Shown: one piece after another, positions 31,997 to 44,676 of the stretch
Layout of the letters: each line of letters begins with the position of its first letter
Numbering within the stretch: position 1 is the first letter of the stretch
Origin: Capsicum annuum
Taxonomy: Eukaryota; Streptophyta; Magnoliopsida; Solanales; Solanaceae
NCBI RefSeq assembly: GCF_002878395.1
Contig: NC_061119.1
Location: 45,004,780 to 45,068,779, forward strand
Length of the DNA: 64,000 bases
Reading direction: 5' to 3'
The notes under the pieces: generated by a model
Told to the model about the DNA's origin: nothing
The model's input: only the letters and a program-made list of their open reading frames with translations
The model's database searches: none
Translations under genes and position numbers: made by a program

Positions 31997-34383
31997 TGTA
32001 ACATCCTGCATTTCGGGCTAGAACAAAAAATCGTCGTTTCTACGCGTAGATGATCCAAAATCCATAAATCCTATGCAAATATGGAATTTTAATCAATTAT
32101 GCATTGTGGGAACCTATTTGAGCATAAATTGATGTCATAGAGGTCCCCAAACTCAAGACGAGTTGAAAGCTTTCCTATCGTTCGAGTTTGAGTGAGCGTC
32201 GAAACTTGGGACAGATTCAATCGATCATAAATCCTTGTATATGATGAACTGTGTGGCCTACTATATATCAAATGAAATCTATTTGAATTCGCTTTCCAAT
32301 GATACCAATTTCGCTCAAATCTGAGATCGAAGCAAAAAGTTATACCCATTTTACTTCAGCATGTCTGTCTGTCGACAAGTGACGACCTGAGCTGATAAGT
32401 TATCACATATGTGATGACCTATCAGCCATGTCTTCAGCCCAAGGCAGTAACTCACAAAAATCAGCCTCTGAGTGACGACCTGGTGTGATAAGTTATCACA
32501 TATGTGATGACCTATCAGCTAAGGTCGTCACCTTTAAAATTCAGCATTTCCTAAATGGTTTTGGAGGGGTATTTTGGTATTTTCCCTTCACCTCATAATT
32601 CCATAAACACTGAATTCAATCTCCATTTCACCAAAAATACACTCCTTTCTCTCAAATTCTCTCAAGAAACAAACCCTAGGGACTTAACCTAAGATTCAAG
32701 ATCCCTTAAAATTTCACCATTAAATTCCAAAATTGATTCAAGAATTAGAATCCCCAAACTAAGATCTTCAAGAATCATCCATCAAAAGCACAAATAGAGT
32801 CCCAAAACCAAGTGTTCATCCAAAGTTCATAATCTAAAGTACGTGGGGTTTATCCTAAAAACTACATGGGCTTGTAAACACTATAACATGATTTAAAGAT
32901 TATCAAGCATGAATTTAAAAAAGGAGTTTTGAAATACATGATTTTATTATACATTATGAATGTTTAATTGTACTGTTGATTTGGTCTTTAGGACTTTTTC
33001 CCCCTTTAAATTGATTTACATGTATATGTATATGTATGAATATTTAGATTGAAGATTGTTTGAGAGCACAACTTATGAAATCTCTCTCTTGTGATAACTT
33101 TAAGTTTATGATATTAATGTGAAGGATTTGAAATGCATGATTTATGGCTTGAAAATAGTTTACTCAAATACCATAGTATTTTGAGCATGATTTAGAGATT
33201 TTGAGAGGGAGTTTCTTGACATAAATGTGTTTTGTTAAAGAGAGAACGATTTTCATAAGATTAAGAATTTTTAACATGACCACCTTGTATCATTGAAATA
33301 TTGTCAAAGAGAGTTGCATACATATGTTTACATGAGTATATAAAGAAAGGGTTCTTCGAACTGATTTATCGATATGGTGGTCCCAAACTTAATGTTTTGA
33401 AAACAAAGATTATAATAAACTAACAATGGCTCAGAGATGTGACTTGCAAGTCAATGGTATAACGATACCATAAGTATGTATGTCATAATAGAGTATGTTT
33501 TCAGAGTATGTTTTCAGAGAATGCATGTTTTAAAGAGTTAAAAATAGACATAAAGAGGGTTAGGTGGTTACCCGAAGAAGTCTTGAGTTCAAGTAACTCT
33601 TAACCTAAAATCGTATTTGTTGATACAGGCAGATTATTATTCTACGCTGGCGACGGTCATGTGGTGTAGTAGATTCAGAGACTCTGACCCTTGCGGCACA
33701 CTTGGGTTAGGGGCTTGGCTACCGAGTTAATGGAAGATTCCATATAGCCCGTGGAATTTCAGAGTTTTAGGGTATACCACCTAGCGCAGAAGTAAAACAA
33801 AGAGTATCACAGAGTTTATATAATTTTACAGAGTGTTTCAAAATGCCCATGTGATTTCTTACTATACGATATGTTTATGAACTATTTTAAATTGCTCTCA
33901 TATATGTTGAATATAAATTATTATTTTGGATTTGCTCTGCGTATCAGTAAATCTGTATTGATCCCCTACCTTCCAGGTTCGGAGGCTCAATCTAGGGGTT
34001 TAGCTAACCAGTAGAGTATTTTAGAGAGAAGTGATATGTGCAGTGGTGAGCCTTCTTTGTTCCAGAAGGCCTGTTTATTTTAGATTATGTTATTCCATTT
34101 GTTTTGGTCTACTGGGGGTCTTGTCCCAATTTTCAGACAGTTGTCACTTGATTATATAGTAGAGATTTTGCAGACTGTTTTAGGTGTTGTTTAGTCGATT
34201 TTGGATTTCATTCTTTATTGTTAAACTGAACCAAGATTTTTGACCATGTTTTCGTATTAAATTATATTTTCGTATTTTTTTATTATATGAATGATGTGCA
34301 TGATTACCAGATAGAGTAGGACGTCCGGGCCTTCATGGTTTGGGATGTTCGTCATAGCCAGGGCCCTGGTTCAAGTCATGAAA
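31997..34383 (+). repeat. 3' LTR of element D
   Basis: The LTR starts TGTAACATCC and ends AGTCATGAAA (terminal CA changed to AA), 2,387 bp. It aligns with the 5' LTR over its whole length with scattered substitutions and very few length changes. Two copies of the TGACGACC/TATCACATAT cassette are at about 32,380 and 32,477. It is directly followed by TSD GCTGA. Confidence 0.92.
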
Positions 34384-34388
34384 GCTGA

Positions 34389-36400
34389 CTGCTGAAAATC
34401 TTAACTGCTAAGGGTGCTTCGGAGCCCGTGTGTCTGAACCTATGATATAAGACATCATAGCACAAAATAAAAGCATGCATCAGTACTTTGAATATACTGG
34501 TATGCTAAGTGTGGTAAGCTGAAGTGCATGGATTCACATGCATGAATAATAATATCTGAATAACATGAGTATGACTGATAAGAGTACATGCATGAATATA
34601 AAAACTGTACTAAGATCATAATAAAACTGAATACTGGATTACTGGTAACTGAATGACTGTATCTGGTAGTCTTGATTTTGTGGAACTATACTGAGTCCCG
34701 TACTGAGCTGAGTGACTGTGACTGGCAGTCCTGAATCTACGAAACTGAACTAAGTTCCATACTGAGACTAAATCTAAAACTGAGATTATGGGAAGTATTC
34801 ATCTAACCGACATATCCCTTCTCTAACTGATTTGGGGTCCAACCTGTAACCCCAGTTAGAAGAATGTAAATACCGTGCCATGGGTAAGGACAAGTGCTGA
34901 GTCACCCTCATCTGACAGGTACTCTGAATGAGAACGGTGGTACCCTTAACTGGTAGGTAGATCACCTCATCAACCCTCAACTGGCAGGTTGATGTCTCCA
35001 CCTATGCTGGCTACGTAGTTATGGAATGAAAGGACTTCTTCAAAGGAGTTCACCCTCTACTAGCAGGTGAGTCCCCATCCTTGGGCTCACTCGATGCTGA
35101 ATCCTGCACCCAACTGAATAGGTATTGGATAAAATTCTAAACTGTACTAGGCTACACTGAACTGTTACTGATCATACTGTATAACTGAACTAAACTGAGT
35201 TCACTAAGTTCCGTGGACTGACAGAATACTACTGAATTCTGTTAACTGACTGAATTCTACTAATCGAGACATGACTGATTGTACTCTGTGACTAACCATG
35301 GCTCTAGACAAGCAGCTAAATTGTTGGGTGTTAAATACCCCTAGGACTCGATAGTATAAACTTAAAAGACATGACAACATCTTGAGACATGGTAATTACT
35401 ACTTAGTCATCATTCATTCATTGGGCATTCAAGCAAACACTTGCATGACATGAACTTGCATACATGCTAACATGATATAATTTTACTATTCAACTCATGT
35501 GGACAATTCATCAAACACTCGTGGGGCATAATATATGCACATAATACTAACACAACATGTAGGCATTATGATTCAATTCCACTTACACAATTCCAAGAAT
35601 TTCAACATGGATTCAGATGATAAAGTACACATAATAATTAACTTTACATAAATCTTGCAATAAGTCATGAATACACTTTTAGTCAAATCATGGAAATCAT
35701 GAAATCACTCTACATGAACTTTAAAAGAGTTTCTTGAACTCCAAGGGTGGAAGGAACCCTTGGATGAACACTTCACATACCTTAGTGGCTGAATTTTTGA
35801 AAGCTAATGGTGAGTTCTTGAGTTCTTGATTTAAAATTTTAACACCTAGGGTTTTGTTCTAGAGCAAATTAGAGAATGAATGAGTATAGTTGCTCTCCAA
35901 AGGGCTTAATTTTGTGTTTTGGGGGGCTGAAGGATGTGGGAAAAGACCCAAATACCCCTAAGGATGCAGTCTTTTAATGACTGGAAAATTGTGTTACCCA
36001 AAGCGCAGGCCGACACGCTGCGTTGTTGACATCGATATGATAACCAATGCACCACATCGAGTCCACATCGGTTTACTGGAATTTGCACTGAAGTTGGGAA
36101 AATCTATCTTATTGACGCGATGGTCAATGCGACGCGTTGAGATCACGTCGACCCACTATTTTGGGAACTCAAACATGATCTAAACGAGGTCCGAAAAATC
36201 TAAAACTTGTCCAAAAATATCTATTGACATTCCTAATTATGAATTAACACAAATATCGATTAATGGACGTAAAGGTCGCAAAATGAGATTGCAAACTTTC
36301 TAAGGCTAAAATAACACTAAGTCTGAATACTTAGCTAAAATATTACCCCTTGTCAAACCTAAAGGACTGATTTAAGCTAAGAATTTTGCAGGGTCTTATA
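34389..36400 (-). repeat. 5' LTR of element B, outer part
   Basis: This continues LTR B after element D and is homologous to the solo LTR from about 17,546 to 20,700. Shared landmarks include CTGACAGGTACTCT-like repeats, ACCTATGCTGGCTACGTAGT, CCCTCTACTAGCAGGTGAGT and the end GGGTCTTATA (solo: GGGTCTTACA). On the minus strand GGGGTATTTGGGTCTTTTC (about 35,940) matches the conserved segment after the variable cassette in the other LTRs. The cassette itself (35,995-36,165) has several GCG/CGC-rich words such as GACACGCTGCG and GACGCGATGG. Frames at 34,786 and 35,906 are chance. Confidence 0.8.
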
Positions 36401-37330
36401 GTACCAGGATCAAATGGTAAAAGTACCCAAGGAAATAAGTCGAGGCTACCCTTTTCTTCCTCTAGAATGCCATCTTCACAATCACACAAGGAATTTGTCC
36501 TTAAGAGAGGACTACATTTCAAAGGGAAGGAGTTACGGCTCATAAGTCCCTCCTCAAAAAGATATATTCCAACATTCGCAATATTTCCATTCACATGATC
36601 TCTAGGAACAAAACTAATAGTAAAGATTTTGTTACACACTATGTTCAAAGACTCATGTCCGTTATCATGATCAATATTATAGACATCATCACTAACTTGA
36701 GGTTTTTCAAGCACATCATACACATGATCAAGTAGTGAACTACATTTAAGAGTGAATTGATCATCATGCACACTAAGAGTATTATCAAGGAAGAATGCAT
36801 GTACTTCTACACTAGAAAAACACAAAAATACATCACATTTGCTACTACTAGCCATATCACAATATTTTAAACTTAAAAGAGTGTAGAGTGTAGCATCGTT
36901 ACCTTAGTTTGCACCATGGCAGTCCACTTGCTTGGAAGTCTCGGCTAAGGACTCCACTAGATCATCAATCATGTGTTTGGGAGAGATTTTCTTTGGATTC
37001 TCCTTTGGAAATTTATGAACTTGAACCTGTACATAAGAAGAGGAAATACTAGGCAAAATGCTAGTATTTAGGTTAGTGAGTAACAAGGGCCAGTTGTGGG
37101 AAAGTCCCACAATCAAGTGTTTCTCTCCCTCTTGTTGTATTATTTTCTTCGTTTCTTCACCTCTCCTACTCTCGAATTCCCCTTCCGTTTCCCTCTTCTC
37201 TTTCTCTCTCAAATCCCTTACTTGTTGATGAATTTCATTCACTTTAGATGGTGAAAGAGGATGAAGAGTGAACCTTCTTCCATTGAATTCAAAAGTGTAC
37301 CTATTAGTCCTCCCATCATGCTTAGTGGAT
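36401..37330 (-). pseudogene. Pol spacer after protease (element C), broken
   Basis: From about 37,330 the minus strand reads PWQFDRSTKHDGRTNRYTF, part of the conserved segment after the retropepsin in this gypsy group, then FNGRRFTLHPLSPSK and a Glu/Arg/Lys-rich stretch down to a stop at 36,904. A second open stretch from 36,855 (MASSSKCDVFLCFSS...) has no match that I recognise and runs to the junction at 36,400, where it passes artificially into LTR B. The RT would have followed. Confidence 0.6.
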
Positions 37331-37449
37331 CTATCAAATTGTCATGGCCTACCCAACAATATATGACATGCTTGCATAGGGATTATATCATATAACACTT
37401 CATCTTGATAGTTCCCTACTTTGAACTTAAATCACATATTGTCGAGTGA

Positions 37450-37690
37450 CCTTCAACTCACCACAAGTATTTAACTATTAAAGCTTGTAAGGATTCAGGT
37501 GAGGGTTAGTGGGTATTTTCAAGTAGTCAACCATGGTGACACTAGCAATGTTAACACAACTCCCACTATCTATGATCATAGAGCATACACCTTCTTTAAT
37601 AAGGAACTTAGTATGAAAGAGATTCTCTCTTTGACATAGATCATCCAAGGCCTTACTAAGCATGGCTCTCCTCACCACATAACTAGGTAA
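37450..37690 (-). pseudogene. Gypsy aspartic protease (element C)
   Basis: An open stretch at 37,678-37,478 reads CQRENLFHTKFLIKEGVCSM and then IIDSGSCVNIAS. The DSG active-site triplet and the conserved Cys-x-N-x-A-S are intact. This matches the protease of gypsy elements that have the QREN-FHT leader. Flanking frame breaks separate it from gag and from the spacer. It would process the polyprotein. Confidence 0.75.
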
Positions 37691-37799
37691 TTCACATTCA
37701 CCATCAAGTGGTTAAACATCTTTTTCGCCTTCTTCATTTTTCACCTCATCGTCTATTTTTTCTCCATCTTGAGGCTCTACCTCATTCTTCTCGATTTCT

Positions 37800-39360
37800 A
37801 ATCCCCAAGATAGTACAAATTCCCTTTCCTAAGGATCACATTTCTTCGATTTGGACACTCACTAGCCTTGTGTTCCCACCCTTGACATTTAAAGCATTGA
37901 AATCCCTTAGAATTGGTATTAGGACTAGGTTTACCTTCATTTCTTGGAGGATGATGTTAGGCAGCTTTGATCTCGATTTATGGAGCATTATATGGAGGAT
38001 TTTTGTTCTTGTTCCAACTCAAAGATAATGAAATTACTTTTTTATCCTTAGACCAGCCTGCGGGTTCTTGCTTTTGGACTTGTAGGTCACCTTTTATTTG
38101 AGTTCCCTTTCAACCTCTAGTGACCCTTAGAAGATACCATTAATAGTTTCAAACTTATGAAGAGTCATGTGAGAAGAAATGTCGTTGTTCAACCCAACTT
38201 TGAAGCGTATGATGTCATGATTAACTTATTCTCCCCGGTGATCAAGCTTTAAAATCAATTGTTAAAACTCATCATAATAGGCCATGACCCTTTTTCTTCC
38301 TAGCCTCAAGTTGTGCAGCTTGGCAAGAAGCTCATGTCTATAATGCTCTGGTACATATCTCTCCCTCATAAGCCTCTTCAATATTTCCCAAGGAGGAGGT
38401 TGACCACCAATCATCACATTCCCAAACCTTTTAGGGTAATCCCACCAAGTGTTTGCATAGCCCTCAAAGTGAGCTATAGCATAGCAAATTTTCTTATCTT
38501 CGGATAGATCATTAACTTGAAATAACTTTTCACAAGAAGACTCCTAAAATAGGTACACTTTGGGATCACTTTCACCTTTAAAAATATGAATATCAACCTT
38601 GATAGAGTTGATGCCAACCTCACGATTTGGTTGTGGATTTCCATGACCATGTCTTTCTTCTTGCCCTCGGTCTCTACCATAATATCATCTTTGATTATAC
38701 CTAGCCCTCATCCCTTCTTCAATCAAGTAGTTATTATTGTAAACACCGTAACCCTTTTGTTCCCCTCTACCATAGTCTTCTACTTGGATGGGTTGATTTT
38801 GGTTAAGTGAAGCTTGGTAAGGAGGTATTAGATTTGGTTGATTGTAGGTTCTTTGGTTAGGTGGTATTTGGACTTGAGGTATTGGATTTTGTGGAGGTCA
38901 TGGCCTTTGGTCAAGTGGATTTGGGGTTAGGTAATTTGGGTTTTGTGAAGGAATTTGGTTTCCAAGTTATTCTCGTTGGACTTGGTTCAATTTAGGATGT
39001 ATAGGTCTATGTAGATCTCGGTTAGGTAGGGTTTGGACTTGGTTTTGTGGAGTTCTTGGAGGATAAAGCATTTGGTGGAGGGTCTCGGATGTGATGGTAG
39101 TAGATGTGTTTCGGGTTTGTACACTAGAAGACACATGGTAGGGATGAAGAGTAGAGAGTCGTGAGCTCCTTTGACTCTCAACTTGTTCCAACCTTCACTC
39201 ATTGTTATCACTTCACCCTTCATTGATGCCATATCCCTTTTCTTGTTCCAACACCCGCATTCAACCTAGCCATATCATGGGAAATGGTTTCAAGACGAGC
39301 CAAAATAATATTAGTGACATTGTCGTCCATGGATTGGGAGGTTGAACCCTTGGTTTCCAT
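37800..39360 (-). pseudogene. Gypsy gag with CCHC knuckle (element C)
   Basis: The start is ATG at 39,360 (METKGSTSQSMDDNV), stopped after 46 codons. The gag core is readable at about 38,600-38,260 (minus): an IFKGESDPKVYL-like opening, ICYAIAHFEGYA-TWWDYPKR and LMRERYVPEHYRHELLAKL, with stops inside. A zinc knuckle CFKCQGWEHKASEC (CX2CX4HX4C) is at 37,855-37,896. These are the retrotransposon-gag domain and nucleocapsid, in the expected order. The gene is broken by at least three stops and by frameshifts. Confidence 0.8.
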
Positions 39361-40582
39361 GGCCAAAGTACCTAAAACAAAGAAAAAAACCTATAAAATG
39401 AACTAACAAGTTAGTTCAAATAATCTTCTACACTCTCACTCTCGGTTTTACCTCACACTTGGTTTCTAAGTGTTGAAAATCGGCTTGTACTTCGTGAGTG
39501 ATTGATGGATGAGTCTACTTTTGCCCAGAATAGATTTTCATTTGAGTTGACTCAAAGAAAACTTGTTTCAGCATTGAACCAACAAAGCACAACGAATCAC
39601 AAAACGAGAAAAACACACAAGGAACGAAAACACAAAAGAAAGTACTCTAAACTAATTTTCAACCTAGTAGATAGTTACTAGTTTGCTAATTAGTGATAGA
39701 ATCAACAAAATGTAACTAAGAAACAACAAATCGAAACTAAGAAATCCAAGTTTGAGAAAAAAATTTGGTTGTCCACAAATGATGATGTGGCACCTTGTGA
39801 TTGGACGTCAACTTTTCAAAAAAAAATTGTTCTTCAATTTTGTGTCTCGGCCAAGAATTTTAACTAAGAGAGAGCGATGATTTTTGAGGGGGAAAATCCA
39901 AGTTTTGGAGCCTTTTCAATCTTCAAAATGGATTTGAATTGAATTAGTCCCCCTCCCCCCCCGGTACTTTCAATTGTACTTGAATATTCCCTTTGTTCCC
40001 TTCTTCTTTTGGATGACTTGAAATATGCTAGGAATATTCTTTGTACAAACAACCTTTTCACTCTTTTTCTTCCTTTTTGTAGATCAAACACCCTCTTTTG
40101 AATAGTCTTCTCCAACAAGGTATGAAGATTGAGGAAGAACAACAAGAATATTTAAGAGTTAACCAAGTTTGACCACACGGTAAATGACCTCCAAATTTAA
40201 ATTTTCTTGAACCTCTAAGTTCCCTTTGCCAAGCCAAGCACAAATAACACAAAATTAGTTTCAAAAGTTACAACCACAATAATAACAACGAGATCCACCC
40301 TCCAAAAGCTTCAACAATGATGGAATGCTCAAAACAACCTGAATCTTGCTCAAATCTTAGATCTAGACTCTATTAGTGCTAATGAGCAAGGATATAAAAC
40401 TAGAAAATATCAAAACACACAAAAACTATGTAGATCTGGTTGTAAGATTCAGATCTACTACCCAAAACAAGACTCAAAATTTTTTTTGTCATTTTTGGAC
40501 TTTTGACTCTTTTTTGTGAAGATTTTCTTTAAGGTAACAACAATCCAAGACTTAGAATTATAGGAATAACTCTAAAAAGTGG
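39361..40582 (-). mobile_element. 5' leader of element C
   Basis: About 1.2 kb lies between PBS and gag. It is non-coding, with a C-run at 39,950-39,962 and several AC-rich stretches. Frames at 39,864 and 40,058 lack any domain. Confidence 0.6.
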
Positions 40583-40596
40583 CTCTTGATACCAAA
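40583..40596 (-). other. Primer-binding site of element C
   Basis: The minus strand reads TTTGGTATCAAGAGCC directly inside the LTR end. It is the initiator tRNA-Met type with one inserted A. Confidence 0.75.
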
Positions 40597-41298
40597 TGAT
40601 AGAGGAATAAGCTAAAAACTTAAAAACAAACCTAAAGAAGGGAGATGAAGATGATACTAGTAACACTAGAAGCAAATACCAACGGATTAAGAGACAAAAC
40701 ACAAACTATATTGCAATAAAGGAAAGATAGTTAGTGAGACATACAACTCCAATACTATAGGAACTAAGGTGTGTATCAAACACCAAAACTCACTAAAGCT
40801 TGTAATTGAAACATCACACTCTTACGTTGATACAAAAGGGACTCGAACCTCCCCAAAGCACCAACGTTTCTAAGCCGATTTGCACCACAAGTGATTCCAC
40901 ACTCAAGGATGCCCTAGTTTTAATGACTTTTTCAAGTCCTACACTAAAAACACTCCTCACAAGAGAGTTCACTCAATATTCATCAAAAGCTAATGAAAAA
41001 TAGAAGCCTAAATGTCTATTTATAGTTATTACATGCAAAGACAAAAATGCCCTTAATGAGATTAAGGTGAGGCACCTCTTGAGTGTTGGTTTTGGAGTGT
41101 AAAAGATCACAATGCCCTTAATAAGAGAGGACAAATAGGCAGCTTTGGAGTGCATGGTTCCCTCTTCTCTCTTCAACTTATGCCAATGCTTTGAAATCAT
41201 CCAAAAGACCTTCATCCACATGTAAACCCGAGCTTGGTCCTTTGAGAAATATCTTGTACACTTTGCACCCGTATCAATTGTGGAGAAGAGCATGAACA
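40597..41298 (-). repeat. 5' LTR of element C
   Basis: The minus strand starts TGTTCATGCTCTTC (41,298) and ends TTATTCCTCTATCA (40,597), 702 bp, TG...CA. The start is inferred from the first TG with suitable context. A TATA-like motif CTATAAATAG (minus) lies at about 41,015-41,024, placing a possible transcription start near 40,990. No partner LTR is in the window. Confidence 0.65.
41015..41024 (-). promoter_or_regulatory. TATA box in LTR of element C
   Basis: The minus strand reads CTATAAATAG, the plant TATA consensus, about 275 bp from the LTR start and upstream of R/U5. It is consistent with the U3 promoter. Confidence 0.5.
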
Positions 41299-41951
41299 AT
41301 CTTTTTTTTTTCCTTTTAAATTTTCATGCACAAGAAGAATTTGCCTTTTCTTACAAATGGAGGTTCATGATAGCCTATTTCCATTTCAAAAATTTTGTTT
41401 TAGACAATAACGTGTGGGTATATAATTGGTTTTTATTTTGATGTTGAAGGAGCTGCAATTTTTTTTATTTTTTTTTTTGCGTTGTATTATCCGTTATGGG
41501 CTATATCCTTTATAGGTGCAAAACATTACTATTTATATCCTGTTTTGGTCCTCACTTTTCCTATGTGAATTGACACAAGTAGAGTGGAATTATTTTATTG
41601 TCTTTAATAGTAAATAACCAAAAGGTCTCTTCTTCTGAGTGTTGTCATTTGTGTAAATTAATCACTTTGAGATACTAAACGGTTTGAAAGTTTATCCTTA
41701 GGGTTCGTTTGGTGTAAAGTATTAACACATAATTCTGGGATAAAATAATAGTTTCAAAATAAAATTTTTGATGCCTTGTTTGATTATCAAGTTTGGGATA
41801 ACTTATTTTGAAATTAACAAATAGTATCGGGATAAGTTATCCTATCCTTTGGGTGTCATCCTTTGAGTGGTATAAATAATATCACCATAATTATCTAGGG
41901 ATAAAGTCATAAAATGACAAAAATACTCTCCAAACTAGTTGATTATCACTT

Positions 41952-41982
<31 letters not shown>

Positions 41983-42603
41983 GAGAAAATGTCAGATTTT
42001 GATAGTCCTCACATCAAATTTTTTGATCAATTTTATCCCTAATTTAAATTTTAATTATTCTACAAATTTTCATCCATTTTGTTAAATTTGAACATTTATA
42101 TTTCTTTGTCATGTTTGGAGTGTATAATTTGCTTGAGTCACATTTAAATGCTTAATCGGGTAATTCTTTCATATACTTATCCTCGCCTCTTTCTATGCAT
42201 GAACTCCCTCAGTTGAGTTCATTGGGACTCCCAGCTCTTGCATAATCCCCGGAACCAAGTCCTATTCTGCCTAATCAAAATCCCATGCCAAAGTCCCAAA
42301 ACGGAACTGATCTGCAGCGCTATACAGTCAATATATGACAGAGATGTTGATATACAGGTTGGAAAGATGGAGAATGGGTCAAGAATCTGTAAATGTTGAC
42401 GTTAAGACCCACGTTGGGCTGATATACATCCAAATATACATTGGATATACAGGAAAAACGAAGCAAAACAAAGCTATTATATACAACCGATATATCATGG
42501 GTTATAATGAGACCAAAATCCATAGAATCTAGTCCAAAAATCTGGACAGATTAATGGCCCAAACAGGGGTTCAAAATCTCAAACTTTGTTTTTCTTTTCT
42601 TTT
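41299..42603. other. Intergenic region with a MITE-like piece and an (AT)n microsatellite
   Basis: No gene recognised. At 41,698-41,935 GGGTTCGTTTGGTGTAAAG, CTTGTTTGATTATCAAG and GGGATAAGTTATCC recall a Solanaceae MITE family, apparently without an intact right end. An (AT)n run occupies 41,952-41,977. The GC-richer stretch at 42,180-42,540 has no frame with a domain. Frames at 42,320 and 42,335 overlap antisense and are chance. Confidence 0.45.
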
Positions 42604-43034
42604 GGGAAAATTAACTAAATACACTTATTAGATTGTTTATTACAAGTTATAGCAAAACTTTTTAATTTTCAAGTTATAGCAACTTTAATTAAAAAAAAAA
42701 AGTAGTTAAAAATATTTTTTTTCATTTTTTAAAAAAATATAAAAAAGTAATTACTGAAAAGGAAAATAAAGATTTAATATACAATATTCCTTCCTTAAAT
42801 GTAGTTAACCTTAATTATTGATAGAATCCACCCCCAAATCTCTCTAACCATTTTTCTTTTCTCTTATTTTAATGCTTTCATTAAGAATTTTCATCTTCAT
42901 ACACTATCTTCTTTTTCTACACGATTTACTTTTTTCAGTAAACCAAATTCGTAATTTTCGTTTCTTTTATGCAAATGCTGAGAATTATTTTGTGAAAGAA
43001 AAGCAAACGTAAGTAATTCTTGTGTTATAAAAAT

Positions 43035-43760
43035 ATGAATTTTGATAATTTGCATTCAATCATGATACGTTATGGAGGGAGATGGGGCTCGTCGGGTATG
43101 TTACATTATTTAACAAATTGATATTTTGCAACCAAACATATTTAAAGAATTAAATAATTTTTTTATGTGTTTCTTAAATTCTTTGTTGTTAAAATGTTGA
43201 ATTAAAGTATTGTTCCAACTTCATTAACATATAAACGATTTCTTCTTCCAAAAATAATATTCAATCTGTGATTTCATAATTCGACCATGTTTTATACATT
43301 AATCGTTTTCCATAATGTTATTCTGATTGCTTTGAGTAGAACAATTTTGACATAATGTTTATTTTGTTATATTATTTCATGTATGTTGAAATTATGAAAT
43401 ATAGTATGTTGAAATTATGAATTTTCATATTTTCAAATTATGAAATTTCAAATAATTCCTACGAATGAACTATGCAATATGTTTACAGGGAGACCTAAAG
43501 ATTTTGCTGTAGATGGGATTATATAAGATGCAGATTCAAAGTATAGAGGATTGGTTAATGCAATATCAAAACAGTTGAAGATTGACATTACCTCAATCTA
43601 AATTGAGATTAAGTTTTTGATAAGTGATACATGCCCACCAATGCTCATACACAATGACACGGAAGTAATGGTGTATTTAGATCAAAAAGGTAGTATTGTC
43701 GATTTTTTTGTTAAATATCTATTGTATGTGACAACAAGATATATGACAATGGATATTAAT
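43035..43760 (+). pseudogene. MuDR-type transposase N-terminal fragment (MULE-2)
   Basis: Exon 1 is 43,035-43,095 (MNFDNLHSIMIRYGGRWGSS) with donor GTATGT. An acceptor TTTACAG leads to exon 2 at 43,489, and the join is in frame (phase 1). Exon 2 reads FAVDGII, YRGLVNAISKQLKID, then FLISDTCPPMLIHNDTEVMV, aligning with the N-terminal domain of plant MuDR-like transposases and with 48,403-48,590 in MULE-1. Two in-frame stops interrupt exon 2, and no DNA-binding zinc finger or DDE catalytic domain follows. The intron is inferred from splice signals and frame. Confidence 0.7.
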
Positions 43761-44676
43761 TAAAACACTGAACAATCTGTTATTTGTTTTGGTATATATG
43801 AGATTCTACATACAAATGATGTATTCTTATAACTGTTTTTAGTCTTAATAAATTACGTTGAAACCAGTTTATATACTCATTTCATACTTAAGCAATACTT
43901 TATTTTTGAGTTCTCAAAGTATTAAGTTGATATTAAAATTGGTATCGATGCAGTTTCGCATATATCACATTTGTACTGAATGAGTTTTATGAATGTGACA
44001 ATCGATAAGAAAAATTATGTTTTATTTTACCTAACCTTTTTAGTGTATGTAATGGATATTACATGAAAAACTATATGGATATTACATGAAAAACTATCAC
44101 CATAAATATTAAAAATAAATGAATTGATAATTATTTGATGTCAAATAATTTTTCGTTGCAATAAGAAAATAATCAGTATTAACCATGATTGATATTGGTG
44201 TTTGTTCTCTGGCAGAAGAAGATGAAGAACATTATATAAATACTATGTTAAATACCAAAACTAAACTTTGTTCGTACTAACAATCTTATAAAGACAGAGT
44301 AATGAGCATCAATAAACATCAAAATACAATATTCATGTTAAATGTTACTAATTATAGAATCAAAAAATGTATAATTTGATGTAGTTGATATCAAATTTAA
44401 TATCATCTGATGCGACTTAGTTCATATCAATTTCATTCAACGATGTAAAATACTGAACAAATGATAAAGTAGTATAACATTAAATAAATAGTAGTTAAAT
44501 ACCAAAAATAAACTTTGTTCATACCAACAATATTAGAAAAACAAACAATAATGAGTACCAAATAATTAAATCAAATTATCAACTATCTTAGAAAAACAAA
44601 TAGTAAATAGAAAAAATGATTCAATATCAATTTTATACCAATTTAATACAGAAAAAAAATCAAAATCAAAATCAAA

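Larger units (their letters stand above)
25165..34383 (+). mobile_element. Complete but non-coding gypsy-type element D (LARD-like), 9,219 bp
   Basis: Two LTRs (25,165-27,546 and 31,997-34,383), an initiator-Met PBS (27,551-27,562), a polypurine tract (31,981-31,996) and a perfect TSD GCTGA make this a structurally complete insertion. The internal region of 4,450 bp has no gag, protease, RT or integrase that I can find on either strand. It contains only a short ATGCCTAAAAAGGGG at about 28,031 that recalls a gag start and is stopped after a few codons. Such elements are called LARDs and must borrow proteins from a relative. It shares its internal non-coding region with element A and its LTR plan with A and B, so its helper is probably a Tekay/Del-type chromovirus. 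Confidence 0.9.
36401..41298 (-). mobile_element. Gypsy element C, 5' half
   Basis: On the minus strand: LTR (41,298-40,597), PBS (40,596-40,583), a leader of about 1.2 kb, gag, protease and the beginning of the pol spacer, ending at 36,400 where LTR B begins. RT and everything downstream are missing. The protease and gag types differ from element B, so this is another gypsy lineage. B either inserted here and later lost its other side, or a rearrangement joined them. Confidence 0.8.

Noticed and set aside
36343..36855. 170-codon minus-strand frame as a cellular gene
   Set aside because: It starts within gypsy element C, crosses the C/B junction at 36,400 and ends inside an LTR; the last 20 codons are fortuitous.
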